A stretch of 64,000 nt of DNA from Taibaiella koreensis. Lineage in GTDB: Bacteria > Bacteroidota > Bacteroidia > Chitinophagales > Chitinophagaceae. Positions within the stretch are counted from its first letter, which is position 1. Each line of letters begins with the position of its first letter. The DNA lies in the NCBI RefSeq assembly GCF_003545715.1, contig NZ_QVNU01000001.1, positions 1 through 64,000 on the forward strand, read 5' to 3'. The translations under genes were made by a program, and so were the position numbers. A model generated the notes under the pieces. The model was not told the origin of the DNA, did no database searches, and was given only the letters and a program-made list of their open reading frames with translations. Below, one piece after another: positions 1 through 7,360 of this stretch.

Positions 1-290
1 ATGCCAAATTAAAATCTTTCCGGTCTTCTTCCAGAGGAGTAAGGGATATCCCCTTCTTCCTATTCAGGCTCGCTAATATATACGCCTAATTTATACGCCC
101 CCCAACTTTTCCGCTTGATCCAAGATCATCCCGGTCCGTTCAGATCGCTGTGCGCTCAGTTATACCTGGGATAGTGTTCTTGAGGCACGATTGCAGCTCC
201 TTTCGCAACTTGTAGCCAGCGGTTCCGACCGGCGGTCTTTACCAAAAATTGTTGTCTGGCTACCCAGCTTCGTGGGGTGTTTGCCGGAAT
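1..290. other. Leading segment with no recognisable gene
   Basis: No reading frame here looks like a known protein and no tRNA or rRNA signature is visible. A short inverted pair (GTAGCCAG near 212, CTGGCTAC near 257) encloses about 40 bases but has no T-run. It may be a flank of something outside the window. Confidence 0.5.
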
Positions 291-331
291 AAAAAATGGG
301 TTTCAAGTATACACCTGAAACCCATTTTTTT
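291..331 (-). terminator. Intrinsic terminator after tRNA-Asn
   Basis: A perfect stem of 10 G/C-containing pairs (ATGGGTTTCA / TGAAACCCAT) with a 10-base loop lies just below the 3' end of the tRNA on the minus strand and is followed by a run of T. A/T runs on both sides would let it work in either direction. Confidence 0.85.
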
Positions 332-332
332 G

Positions 333-406
333 CTCTCCCTGCTGGACTTGAACCAGCGACCCTCTGATTAACAGTCAGATGCTCTAACCAACTGAGCTAA
401 GGAAGA
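333..406 (-). tRNA. tRNA-Asn (anticodon GTT)
   Basis: Read on the minus strand, the sequence folds into a standard cloverleaf. The acceptor is TCTTCCT paired with AGGGAGA (one G-T pair), the D stem is GCTC/GAGC, the anticodon loop is CTGTTAA with anticodon GTT, and the T arm is GCTGG-TTCAAGT-CCAGC. The discriminator is G. CCA is not fully encoded (CA follows). A canonical promoter lies about 22 bases upstream and a terminator lies directly downstream, so it is a single-gene unit. Confidence 0.97.
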
Positions 407-432
407 ATGTGTGCCCCTTCGTGAAGGGAGTG

Positions 433-463
433 CAAAGGTAAACATTAATTTTAAATAGCCAAA
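433..463 (-). promoter_or_regulatory. Bacteroidota-type promoter of tRNA-Asn
   Basis: On the minus strand TTTG (460-463) is followed after exactly 19 bases by TACCTTTG (433-440). This matches the known TTG-N19-21-TAnnTTTG consensus of Bacteroidota. The start of transcription is expected near 428, about 22 bases before the mature tRNA. Confidence 0.85.
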
Positions 464-483
464 AAAAAGGAAAATTTTTTTGG

Positions 484-2463
484 CTAAAACTCATGTTTTT
501 TGCCCAGAAAAGGCAGGTTTAGCCACAGGATACGCAGGTCGTCCAATGCAGCATAATTTACGGCATATAGCTCAGCCAGCTGCTCTTCATTGAACGCGTC
601 CGGCGGCTTAATTCCCCTGAGCGTATAGGGGGGCAGCACAGGGGGCTTGAGCGCGGGCAGCTTGCCGGATGCGGCCACTTCGGGCGAATAGCCTACCCAG
701 GTCTTACTACCCTGGAGCACCTGCATTATCTGCCCGAAGAAAACCTTTCCATTCCTGATCTTAAGCAGCCACAAAGGAAATCCTGCCAGGAATACCAGCG
801 AGCATAAAATGTCGGTGATACGCTTGTTGCGGCGTGCTGCTACCGCTGCAATATGGTACTTTTTGTCGAGCGAAAATTCTTCGGCATGATGACGGGAGCT
901 ATTGCTGCCCAGTAGCATTTCGCTGCCTGGTACGTGTATCTTATAAAACGCATAAGGAGCGCAATGTTCCATTTGTTCCATGATCTCTTTGTAAGCAATG
1001 GAGCTACTGTTGAAGATGATCTCATTAATGCGATACAGGCGTTGGATGCCTGCGAGTTCGCTCATAGGCCCCAGCACCTGTTGCGCCTGTTCTCCGGCGG
1101 GTGTTACCCGGCCGATCACTTCCAGGTTGTATTGGCTATGCTCCATCAGGTACAGCGTCTCTGCATAATCATCCGGATCGCCTGCAATAGCTGTTTTATA
1201 ATCAACCTTACCCCTAGGCACCAGTTTGATCCAATGGATGAGCGACAGCAGCCAACGGGCCAGTAATAGCACCACGGTGCCCGTCATGCCGCTGAAGAGT
1301 ACAATCCCCCTTGAGTAGCGGTATTCAAGCGGTAGCAGCCCGTAGCCTGCCAATACCAATATAGTGCCCAGCACCATGCCTCTTCCGGCCTTGAACAGGC
1401 TGAACGGTTTGTCGTAGGCGCCGTTCAGAAAGAGGCTCACTAGCCAGAGAAGAATGAACAGGGGAGTGGTCCGCTGCATGATATGTGCCTGTGTGCTTGC
1501 CGGAGATATCTGCAATATGGTATCGAACCAAAAATTCTTAATCACCAATGTTACGAGCGTGAGCAAAATAGCGTCAAGAAGGAACATCTTAAATAAAGAG
1601 AACAAATGCTCGCCCCATTTCAGCAGGTTCCTGAGGCTCAGCACCATTTTCAGTCCGGCAATGTAGATCGCGCCAAGTCTTTTGGGGTAATATTTTTTTA
1701 CAAATAAAGCATGTGCCTCATAAAAGACCTTCATATACCGGGCGCTGAGCTTACGGGTGCTTTCTCCCTTGTAATGGATCACGGTCACTTCGTGAAAATA
1801 AATATTGTCGAAGCCGGCGAGCCTGATACGGTGACACAGGTCCACATCTTCGCAATACATAAAGTAGCTTTCATCGAAGCCGCCGCCTGCCTGCTCCATA
1901 GCGCTGCGTCGTATAAGCAGACAACAGCCCGAGAGGATATCTACAGATGCCGTTTCCTGACTGCTTACCTGCGCCGCATAATAACGGTTGAAGACTGCAG
2001 AACGGGGAAATAGCTTGGACAGACCGGTCAACTTATATACAGAGGTCCAGAATGTAGGGAAAGATTTTTTTGAATCGGGTGCAAAAATACCCCTGCCGTC
2101 GATGAGCCGAGGGCCCAGGCCGCCGGTCTGAGGATGCTGGTCAAAGTAGGCCAGGGTACGGGTATAAAAATCTTCGGGGACGACGGTGTCGGGATTCAGA
2201 AAGTGTATGTAGGTCCCTCCAGCCATAGCAAGCCCCTGGTTGTTAGCCTTGGAAAAGCCTGCATTTTCTTTGTTGGCCAGGAGCATTACGCCCGGAAATT
2301 TTTCGGTCACCATACTGCAGCTGTCATCCGATGACATATTGTCGACCACGATGATCTCCGCATCTACCGGTGCTGTAGCACGAAGCACTGAATGCAGGCA
2401 CAATTCGAGGAAGTATTGTACATTATAGCTGACAATAATAACCGAAATCTTCTTTTGTAACAT
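484..2463 (-). CDS. Family 2 glycosyltransferase fused to a degenerate sugar-phosphate transferase module
   Basis: 659 residues. Residues 1 to about 260 are a GT-A family 2 glycosyltransferase: SVIIVSYN strand, VDNMSSDD nucleotide-binding loop near 40, NPDT metal site near 90, and an acidic CEDVDLCHR helix near 208, as in rhamnosyl/galactofuranosyl-type enzymes of O-antigen and capsule synthesis. About four membrane segments follow (290-410), then a Rossmann-like region (430-520). The tail (535-659) recalls polyprenyl-phosphate sugar-phosphate transferases (WcaJ/PglC type): a KRITDILCSL start and a YAVNYAALDDLRI end. The catalytic Asp-Glu pair and the PG(I/M)TG core are not visible, so this part is probably non-catalytic. 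It acts at the inner membrane, probably adding a sugar to a lipid-linked glycan. Acceptor and donor are unknown. Confidence 0.8.
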   Translation of the reverse strand: MLQKKISVIIVSYNVQYFLELCLHSVLRATAPVDAEIIVVDNMSSDDSCSMVTEKFPGVMLLANKENAGFSKANNQGLAMAGGTYIHFLNPDTVVPEDFYTRTLAYFDQHPQTGGLGPRLIDGRGIFAPDSKKSFPTFWTSVYKLTGLSKLFPRSAVFNRYYAAQVSSQETASVDILSGCCLLIRRSAMEQAGGGFDESYFMYCEDVDLCHRIRLAGFDNIYFHEVTVIHYKGESTRKLSARYMKVFYEAHALFVKKYYPKRLGAIYIAGLKMVLSLRNLLKWGEHLFSLFKMFLLDAILLTLVTLVIKNFWFDTILQISPASTQAHIMQRTTPLFILLWLVSLFLNGAYDKPFSLFKAGRGMVLGTILVLAGYGLLPLEYRYSRGIVLFSGMTGTVVLLLARWLLSLIHWIKLVPRGKVDYKTAIAGDPDDYAETLYLMEHSQYNLEVIGRVTPAGEQAQQVLGPMSELAGIQRLYRINEIIFNSSSIAYKEIMEQMEHCAPYAFYKIHVPGSEMLLGSNSSRHHAEEFSLDKKYHIAAVAARRNKRITDILCSLVFLAGFPLWLLKIRNGKVFFGQIMQVLQGSKTWVGYSPEVAASGKLPALKPPVLPPYTLRGIKPPDAFNEEQLAELYAVNYAALDDLRILWLNLPFLGKKHEF

Positions 2464-2617
2464 AGCATATTCCGGGGCCCGGGAATTGTACAGCCCTGAA
2501 ATCTTTGATCAACTCAAAAGTAACGGGAACAAAAAAAGCACCTCCGTGCTACAAAAATAAATTTTCTTGAGAGGAAGTGCAAACTTTGAATATTAATAAT
2601 TTAGCCACAAGCAGCCG

Positions 2618-3361
2618 CTAATACATGTGCTGGCCGCCATTGATCGCATAGTTGGCGCCGGTAATGAATGCAGAATGCGGAGAGGCCAGGAACGACACGA
2701 GATGTGCGATCTCCTCGGTGCCGCCCATACGGCCCACAGGAATGCCTTCGATGATCTTGTTCCTTACCTCTGGTGCCACAGCCATAACCATATCGGTGGC
2801 CACATAGCCCGGAGATATCGTATTGACGGTGATGCCTTTGGATGCCGTTTCTATGGCAAGGGTCTTGGTAATACCGTGCATGCCGGCTTTGGCAGCAGCA
2901 TAGTTGACCTGTCCGAATTGCGCCCGCTGCCCGTTTACGGAAGAGATGTTGATGATCCGGCCATAAGACCGTTCGAGCATGGGATTGATCACGTGGCGGC
3001 AACAATTAAATACGCTGGTAAGGTTGGCGCCGATAACAGCATCCCAGTTGTCGCGGCTCATCTTTTTGAAGGCGCCGTCGCGTGTGATACCGGCATTGTT
3101 GACCAGCACATCCACAGCGCCAAGATCGTTATGGATCGCCTCCATCATAGCACCTACAGCATCATAGTCCGAAACGTCGGCCTGGTAGAGATGGAAATCG
3201 TAGCCATCTGCTTTCATCTGCGCTTCCCATGCGTCGGCCTTTTCCCGGGTACGATAATTGGCGCATACAATATAACCATCGTTAGAAAGCCTTTTGCAAA
3301 TATGGGTTCCGAGCCCGCCTGTGGCGCCGGTTACCAGGGCAACATATTTCTGCTTCTCCAT
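2618..3361 (-). CDS. phaB: SDR reductase, acetoacetyl-CoA reductase (PhaB) type
   Basis: 247 residues starting at MEKQKY; an upstream in-frame Met would add 15 unlikely residues. Short-chain dehydrogenase features are complete: TGATGGLG cofactor loop, NNAG, the SS-N-G segment with the catalytic Ser, the YAAAK catalytic Tyr/Lys pair, and ISPGYVATDM. The length and the segments ITRDGAFKKM, WDAVIGANLTSVFN and QVNYAAAKAGMHG match PhaB enzymes (NADPH-dependent reduction of acetoacetyl-CoA to 3-hydroxybutyryl-CoA) better than FabG. No phaA or phaC is nearby, so a role in polyhydroxybutyrate synthesis is only inferred. FabG-like activity is the alternative. Confidence 0.8.
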   Translation of the reverse strand: MEKQKYVALVTGATGGLGTHICKRLSNDGYIVCANYRTREKADAWEAQMKADGYDFHLYQADVSDYDAVGAMMEAIHNDLGAVDVLVNNAGITRDGAFKKMSRDNWDAVIGANLTSVFNCCRHVINPMLERSYGRIINISSVNGQRAQFGQVNYAAAKAGMHGITKTLAIETASKGITVNTISPGYVATDMVMAVAPEVRNKIIEGIPVGRMGGTEEIAHLVSFLASPHSAFITGANYAINGGQHMY

Positions 3362-3460
3362 AGCGTATATTTTTTTGATCAAATTAGAGAAAAAACACCA
3401 GATCAAAAAAATATCTGAAAAGATGAGGATAACTTAATATAGTCCCTGGGTGTCAATGGA

Positions 3461-4423
3461 TCAGTAGCGACGTTCGGTAACGTAGTGAACGAGCTCTTCC
3501 ATCGCGGTACGGGCCTCCGACTCGGGAAACTGGTGCAGCAGCGCCATGGCTTCGCGCTGATACGACAGCATTTTCTCGCGGGCGTATTCTATACCGCCGC
3601 TCTTTTTGACCAGCTCGATCACTTCATTTACTTTTTGCTTATCCTTATTCTGGTTTTTTACTATGTAAATTATTCTACGTTTTGTGGAATCATCTGCCTG
3701 TTGTAGTGTATAGATAAGCGGTAGGGTCATCTTTTTTTCTTTGATGTCGATACCGGTGGGCTTTCCTATATTGTCGTGTCCATAGTCAAAAAGATCGTCC
3801 TTGATCTGGAAGCTGATCCCTATTTTTTCACCGAAGCTATGGAACAGCCGGGTCTTCTCCTCGTCGCCGCCAGCCGACCAGGCGCCGGCTGCGCAGGCCG
3901 ATGCCAGCAGGGATGCCGTTTTGCTACGGATAATCTCAAAATATATCTCTTCCTTGATATCCAGTTTTCTTGTCTTCTCCATTTGCAGCAGCTCTCCTTC
4001 GCTCATTTCTTTTACGGCTGTGGAAACGATCTTCAGAATGCGAAAATCATCGTTGTCCAATGAGAGCAACAGCCCCTTTGAAAGCAGGTAATCGCCTACC
4101 AGCACGGCCACTTTATTCTTCCACAGCGCATTGACGGAAAAGAAATTCCGGCGCAGGTTGGCGTCGTCGACCACATCATCGTGTACCAGGGTAGCGGTAT
4201 GCAGCAGCTCGATCAGGGACGAAGCCCGGTAGGTGGCTTCGGTAACGCCGCCGCTGATCTTTGCCGCGAGGAATATGAACATCGGGCGCATCTGCTTTCC
4301 CTTGCGGCGGATAATGAAGCGCATGATCCGGTCGAGCATCGCATTGCGGCTGCGTACGCTTTCGGCAAATTTCTTTTCAAACAATTCCAGCTCTTCGGCT
4401 ATTGGTTTTTTTACATTTTTCAC
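3461..4423 (-). CDS. Polyprenyl (octaprenyl-type) diphosphate synthase
   Basis: 320 residues, the usual length for long-chain trans-prenyl diphosphate synthases. The first Asp-rich motif is HDDVVDDANLRR (near residue 85) and the second is DDLFDY (near 210). KGKQMRP near the start and GDYLLSKG after the first motif are also family hallmarks. The enzyme condenses isopentenyl diphosphate units onto an allylic primer to make the side chain of menaquinone. IspB/HepT-like; chain length cannot be read from the sequence. It is a single gene on the minus strand behind the PhaB-like gene, about 100 bases away. Confidence 0.9.
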   Translation of the reverse strand: MKNVKKPIAEELELFEKKFAESVRSRNAMLDRIMRFIIRRKGKQMRPMFIFLAAKISGGVTEATYRASSLIELLHTATLVHDDVVDDANLRRNFFSVNALWKNKVAVLVGDYLLSKGLLLSLDNDDFRILKIVSTAVKEMSEGELLQMEKTRKLDIKEEIYFEIIRSKTASLLASACAAGAWSAGGDEEKTRLFHSFGEKIGISFQIKDDLFDYGHDNIGKPTGIDIKEKKMTLPLIYTLQQADDSTKRRIIYIVKNQNKDKQKVNEVIELVKKSGGIEYAREKMLSYQREAMALLHQFPESEARTAMEELVHYVTERRY

Positions 4424-4837
4424 ACAGATATATTATTAGTGCAGCGAATGATACTATTTTTAAAATTATTTTTATTTTACCCCGGTTTTTTGCGCTTTTC
4501 TCGTCTTTACATTCGGGCAGCTAAAATAGACAAGGAAATTGAATCGGCCCCTGGAAATAATTCGCCGGAAGATATTCTTTGGCATGATTATTGCTAAATG
4601 ATTTAATCGTATTCCAACAGGCAAAAGTTACTTTGCAATTAGCATTAATTATTATTGAAAGAAAACACCCATAATTTTTATTAATGCATTGTATTTGTAT
4701 ATTGTTTAGATTATTTTGACAAGAATTTAAAGATTGCCTATAATACATTTTTTTTTTTTTTTGAAAAGCGTGTTTTACCTTTGCCCCGAACTTTAGCAAG
4801 TAAACGCGTAAAACTTTTTAAATAAACAACTCTCGTT
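4424..4837. other. AT-rich intergenic region between divergent genes
   Basis: About 410 bases, extremely AT-rich from 4600 to 4770, including a run of about 18 T at 4748-4762. It separates the polyprenyl synthase (minus) from the porin (plus). No protein-like frame is convincing. It holds the porin promoter described separately; the AT-rich tract upstream may act as an UP-like or curved element. Confidence 0.6.
4776..4783 (+). promoter_or_regulatory. -7 element TACCTTTG before the OmpA-family gene
   Basis: TACCTTTG matches the Bacteroidota -7 consensus. The start of transcription is expected near 4788, giving a leader of about 50 bases. The -33 TTG is not at the usual spacing (nearest at 4761), but a long T-run lies just upstream. 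Confidence 0.6.
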
Positions 4838-6538
4838 ATGGTCAACAAAAAGTACATCTTGCTTGCCGGCGTGTGTTCAGCATTAGCTGTGCAGCCTGCA
4901 TTCGCACAAGAATCAACCCAGGCCTCCTGGAGCGGTAGAGATATGACTTACCGCGGTCAGAGCTACGATGCTTTGGACACTGCCTACATCCCCGCTTCAA
5001 GAATGGAGCAGCAGCGCCAATACCTGAACCACCAATATGCATTCCCTGCCAAGCCCCGTAACATGTGGGAGCTCGGTGTTAATGCCGGTCTGGTAAACAT
5101 CATCGGTGATGTTCCCAGCAAAGGTCCCTGGAATGCTCCTAAATTTCTGAACACCATAGGCTTTGGAGCTACTATCCGGAAAGCGCTGGGTTATGCTACC
5201 TCGATCCGTTTGCAGTATAACTACATGTCTGCCTCCGGTTTTGACTACCGCGGCCGCGCCTTCGGCAACGAAGTTCCATGGGCATCAGTAGGTAGTGGTT
5301 ATACCAGTGGAAACGTGTATAGCAACTACAAATTTACCGGTCACGAAGCTACACTGCAGTTGGTAGGTGCTATCAACAACATCAAATTCCACAAAGCCAA
5401 GAACGTAGTAAGCCTGTACGGCTTCATCGGTGGTGGTGCATTGATCTGGCAGACTAAAATATCTACCAAGAATGCATCTGGCCAACCTTACGACTTCGCT
5501 ACTCTGGACAGGCAGACAACTGCTAAAGCTAAGAACGATCTGTACAAGCAATGGCTGAAAGACGCAGACAACTACAACTCTCTGGTAACCAAATCTGATT
5601 ACACTGGTTCTGGTCAGGCTGGTATGTCCATCGGCGACAATACCGTATCTCCTGTACTGGTAGGTGGTCTGGGCATCCAGTTCAAACTGGGTAACCGTGT
5701 TTCTCTGAACTTCGAAGATAAGATCACTTATGCTGGTCTGGATAACCTGGACGGTGTGTCTATGGATCCTACTCCTGGTGGCGGTCTGTCTTCTGACAAA
5801 GACTTCATCAACTATGCTTCCGTAGGTTTCTCTTTCAATATCGGCAACAAGAAGCGCAGTGTACTGCCTCTGTGGTGGGTTAACCCGATGGATCACATCT
5901 ACAACGAACTGGCCGATCCTCGTCACATGAAGCTGCCCGATCCCGTACTGCCTGATGCTGATGGTGACGGTGTAACTGATCAATTTGACAAATGTCCCGA
6001 TACTCCTGCTGGTGTAGCTGTTGATGCTCACGGTTGTCCTCTGGATACTGATGGTGATGGCGTGCCTGACTACAAAGACAAGCAACTGATCACTCCGACT
6101 GAATGTCAACCTGTTGACGCTGACGGTGTAGGTAAATGCCCTGATCCTGAGTGCTGCAAAAACATGACAGGAACAGTAGGTTGTAACCTGGGTGCTGGTT
6201 CTATCTGCTTCAAAGCCAACTCTGCTAAGCTGAGCTCTGAAGCACAGAACCAACTGGCTAACCTGGCTGCTCAAATGAAAGCTGCTCCTACTTGTAAAGT
6301 TGTTGTAATGGGTAACGCTGGTAACAGCAAAGTTCAGCAGCAACGTTCATGGGATCGCGTAAACGCTGTGATCGAATACCTGAGCGAAACTCAGCAGATC
6401 AGCCGCGATCAGTTCATCTTCCAATATCAAGGTGGTACTGGTGATGTAAACTGTGTAATGTATCGCTCTGCAATGCCTGGTGAAGAAGGCCCTTCTAACC
6501 TGCCTCCTCCCCATCCGCAGCTCGGAACAAAGAAATAA
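4838..6538 (+). CDS. OmpA-family outer membrane protein with thrombospondin type 3 repeats
   Basis: 566 residues. The Sec signal peptide is MVNKKYILLAGVCSALAVQPAFA. An N-terminal beta-barrel of about 350 residues is rich in aromatic strands. Two calcium-binding type 3 repeats follow (DADGDGVTDQFDKCPD, DTDGDGVPDYKD, near 375-415), then an OmpA/MotB-like peptidoglycan-binding domain (near 450-545), unusually divergent: the NxxLSxxRAxxV helix is replaced by QQQRSWDRVNAV. Codon use differs sharply from neighbours (GGT, GCT, ACT, CCT and CTG are strongly preferred), the signature of a very highly expressed protein. It probably anchors the outer membrane to the cell wall. It stands alone with its own promoter and terminator. 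Confidence 0.9.
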   Translation: MVNKKYILLAGVCSALAVQPAFAQESTQASWSGRDMTYRGQSYDALDTAYIPASRMEQQRQYLNHQYAFPAKPRNMWELGVNAGLVNIIGDVPSKGPWNAPKFLNTIGFGATIRKALGYATSIRLQYNYMSASGFDYRGRAFGNEVPWASVGSGYTSGNVYSNYKFTGHEATLQLVGAINNIKFHKAKNVVSLYGFIGGGALIWQTKISTKNASGQPYDFATLDRQTTAKAKNDLYKQWLKDADNYNSLVTKSDYTGSGQAGMSIGDNTVSPVLVGGLGIQFKLGNRVSLNFEDKITYAGLDNLDGVSMDPTPGGGLSSDKDFINYASVGFSFNIGNKKRSVLPLWWVNPMDHIYNELADPRHMKLPDPVLPDADGDGVTDQFDKCPDTPAGVAVDAHGCPLDTDGDGVPDYKDKQLITPTECQPVDADGVGKCPDPECCKNMTGTVGCNLGAGSICFKANSAKLSSEAQNQLANLAAQMKAAPTCKVVVMGNAGNSKVQQQRSWDRVNAVIEYLSETQQISRDQFIFQYQGGTGDVNCVMYRSAMPGEEGPSNLPPPHPQLGTKK

Positions 6539-6564
6539 GATGTTGCTTCGGCAATGATTATAAT

Positions 6565-6600
6565 GAGAAGCCCTGGATCTCCGGGGCTTCTCTTTTTTTT
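6565..6600 (+). terminator. Intrinsic terminator of the OmpA-family gene
   Basis: The stem GAGAAGCCC / GGGCTTCTC is followed by eight or more T, 26 bases after the stop codon. Confidence 0.92.
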
Positions 6601-7063
6601 GTATATTATACCTACGACAGAAGGAGTGATGGAGTGATTCCAGACCCGGGATCAGGCAATCTTTCGGGATCAAACGGATTGCTGTGGGGAAGTAAAATCA
6701 GGTATAGCTATTGGCGGGTCCTGAGCAGGAGGAAAGGCACATCCTTTACACCCTTTGGCGAAGACAGAAGGACTTGATCCTGGTAAGGACTCTGCAGAAG
6801 CATTGGTGCTTCTGGTGCTAAAGAAGTTGAGGATACTGAGGGCGTGTTTTTGCCGTCCTTATTGCCCGTTTTAAAGGAGGATATAGTTGAGGAAGGATCA
6901 AGGGGATTTCTGGGGGATTGGCAAAAAATTGCTTGTTTTACGGGCGTAAAATATAGCAGCATTGCAAGACTAAGCCCCGTTTTAAAAGAATGATCGGGCT
7001 GACTTTACCGGAAGGCTTATCCCAACGAGCGATTCCACCCCTGGCCGCGGGATCGAAAATGTC
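6601..7063. other. Intergenic region without a clear gene
   Basis: About 460 bases between the porin terminator and the tRNA-Leu terminator. An 84-codon minus-strand frame exists at 6708-6962 but has no signal peptide, no domain and an unusual Ser/Pro-rich composition, so it is not called. No strong hairpin or repeat is seen. Confidence 0.5.
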
Positions 7064-7098
7064 TCAAAAACAAAAATCCCAGCTTGAAGCGGGGATTT
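7064..7098 (-). terminator. Intrinsic terminator after tRNA-Leu
   Basis: On the minus strand AAATCCC pairs with GGGATTT across an 11-base loop, followed by TTTTTGTTTTTG. Confidence 0.7.
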
Positions 7099-7104
7099 GT
7101 CTCG

Positions 7105-7191
7105 TGGTGCCCAGGACTGGATTCGAACCAGCACATCCTTGCGAACGCTGCGACCTGAACACAGTGCGTCTACCAATTTCGCCACCTGGGC
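7105..7191 (-). tRNA. tRNA-Leu (anticodon CAG)
   Basis: A minus-strand cloverleaf of 87 bases with an encoded CCA end. The acceptor GCCCAGG pairs with CCTGGGC. The anticodon stem CTGTG/CGCAG encloses loop TTCAGGT (anticodon CAG). The long class II variable arm is typical of leucine tRNAs, and the T loop is TTCGAAT. Confidence 0.96.
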
Positions 7192-7216
7192 AATCCGTTC
7201 AGGAATTTTGAGGTTG

Positions 7217-7250
7217 CAAAGGTAAGGGAACTTTTGACATAAAGTGCAAA
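7217..7250 (-). promoter_or_regulatory. Promoter of tRNA-Leu
   Basis: On the minus strand TTTTG lies 22 bases before TACCTTTG (7217-7224). The -7 box is perfect; the spacing is one base longer than usual. Transcription should begin near 7212, about 20 bases before the tRNA. Confidence 0.75.
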
Positions 7251-7360
7251 ACGAGGGAAATTTTTTAAAAATTTATTGTTTTCCAACTCATTACCAAAAT
7301 TGCATGTCTGTACAACATACAACCTGTCCCTAACCGGCCCAAACACACCGCCTGTCCGCT

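Noticed and set aside
4521-4799. 92-codon frame on minus in the AT-rich region before the porin gene
   Set aside because: Made of AT-rich low-complexity DNA that contains the porin promoter; Lys/Asn/Tyr-rich as expected from chance.
5285-6343. 352-codon open frame on minus opposite the OmpA-family gene
   Set aside because: It is a by-product of the strong codon bias on plus: composition is Ser/Thr/Val/Arg-rich with no domain or start context.
6708-6962. 84-codon frame on minus in the region before tRNA-Leu
   Set aside because: No start context, domain or relatives known to me; composition is not gene-like.
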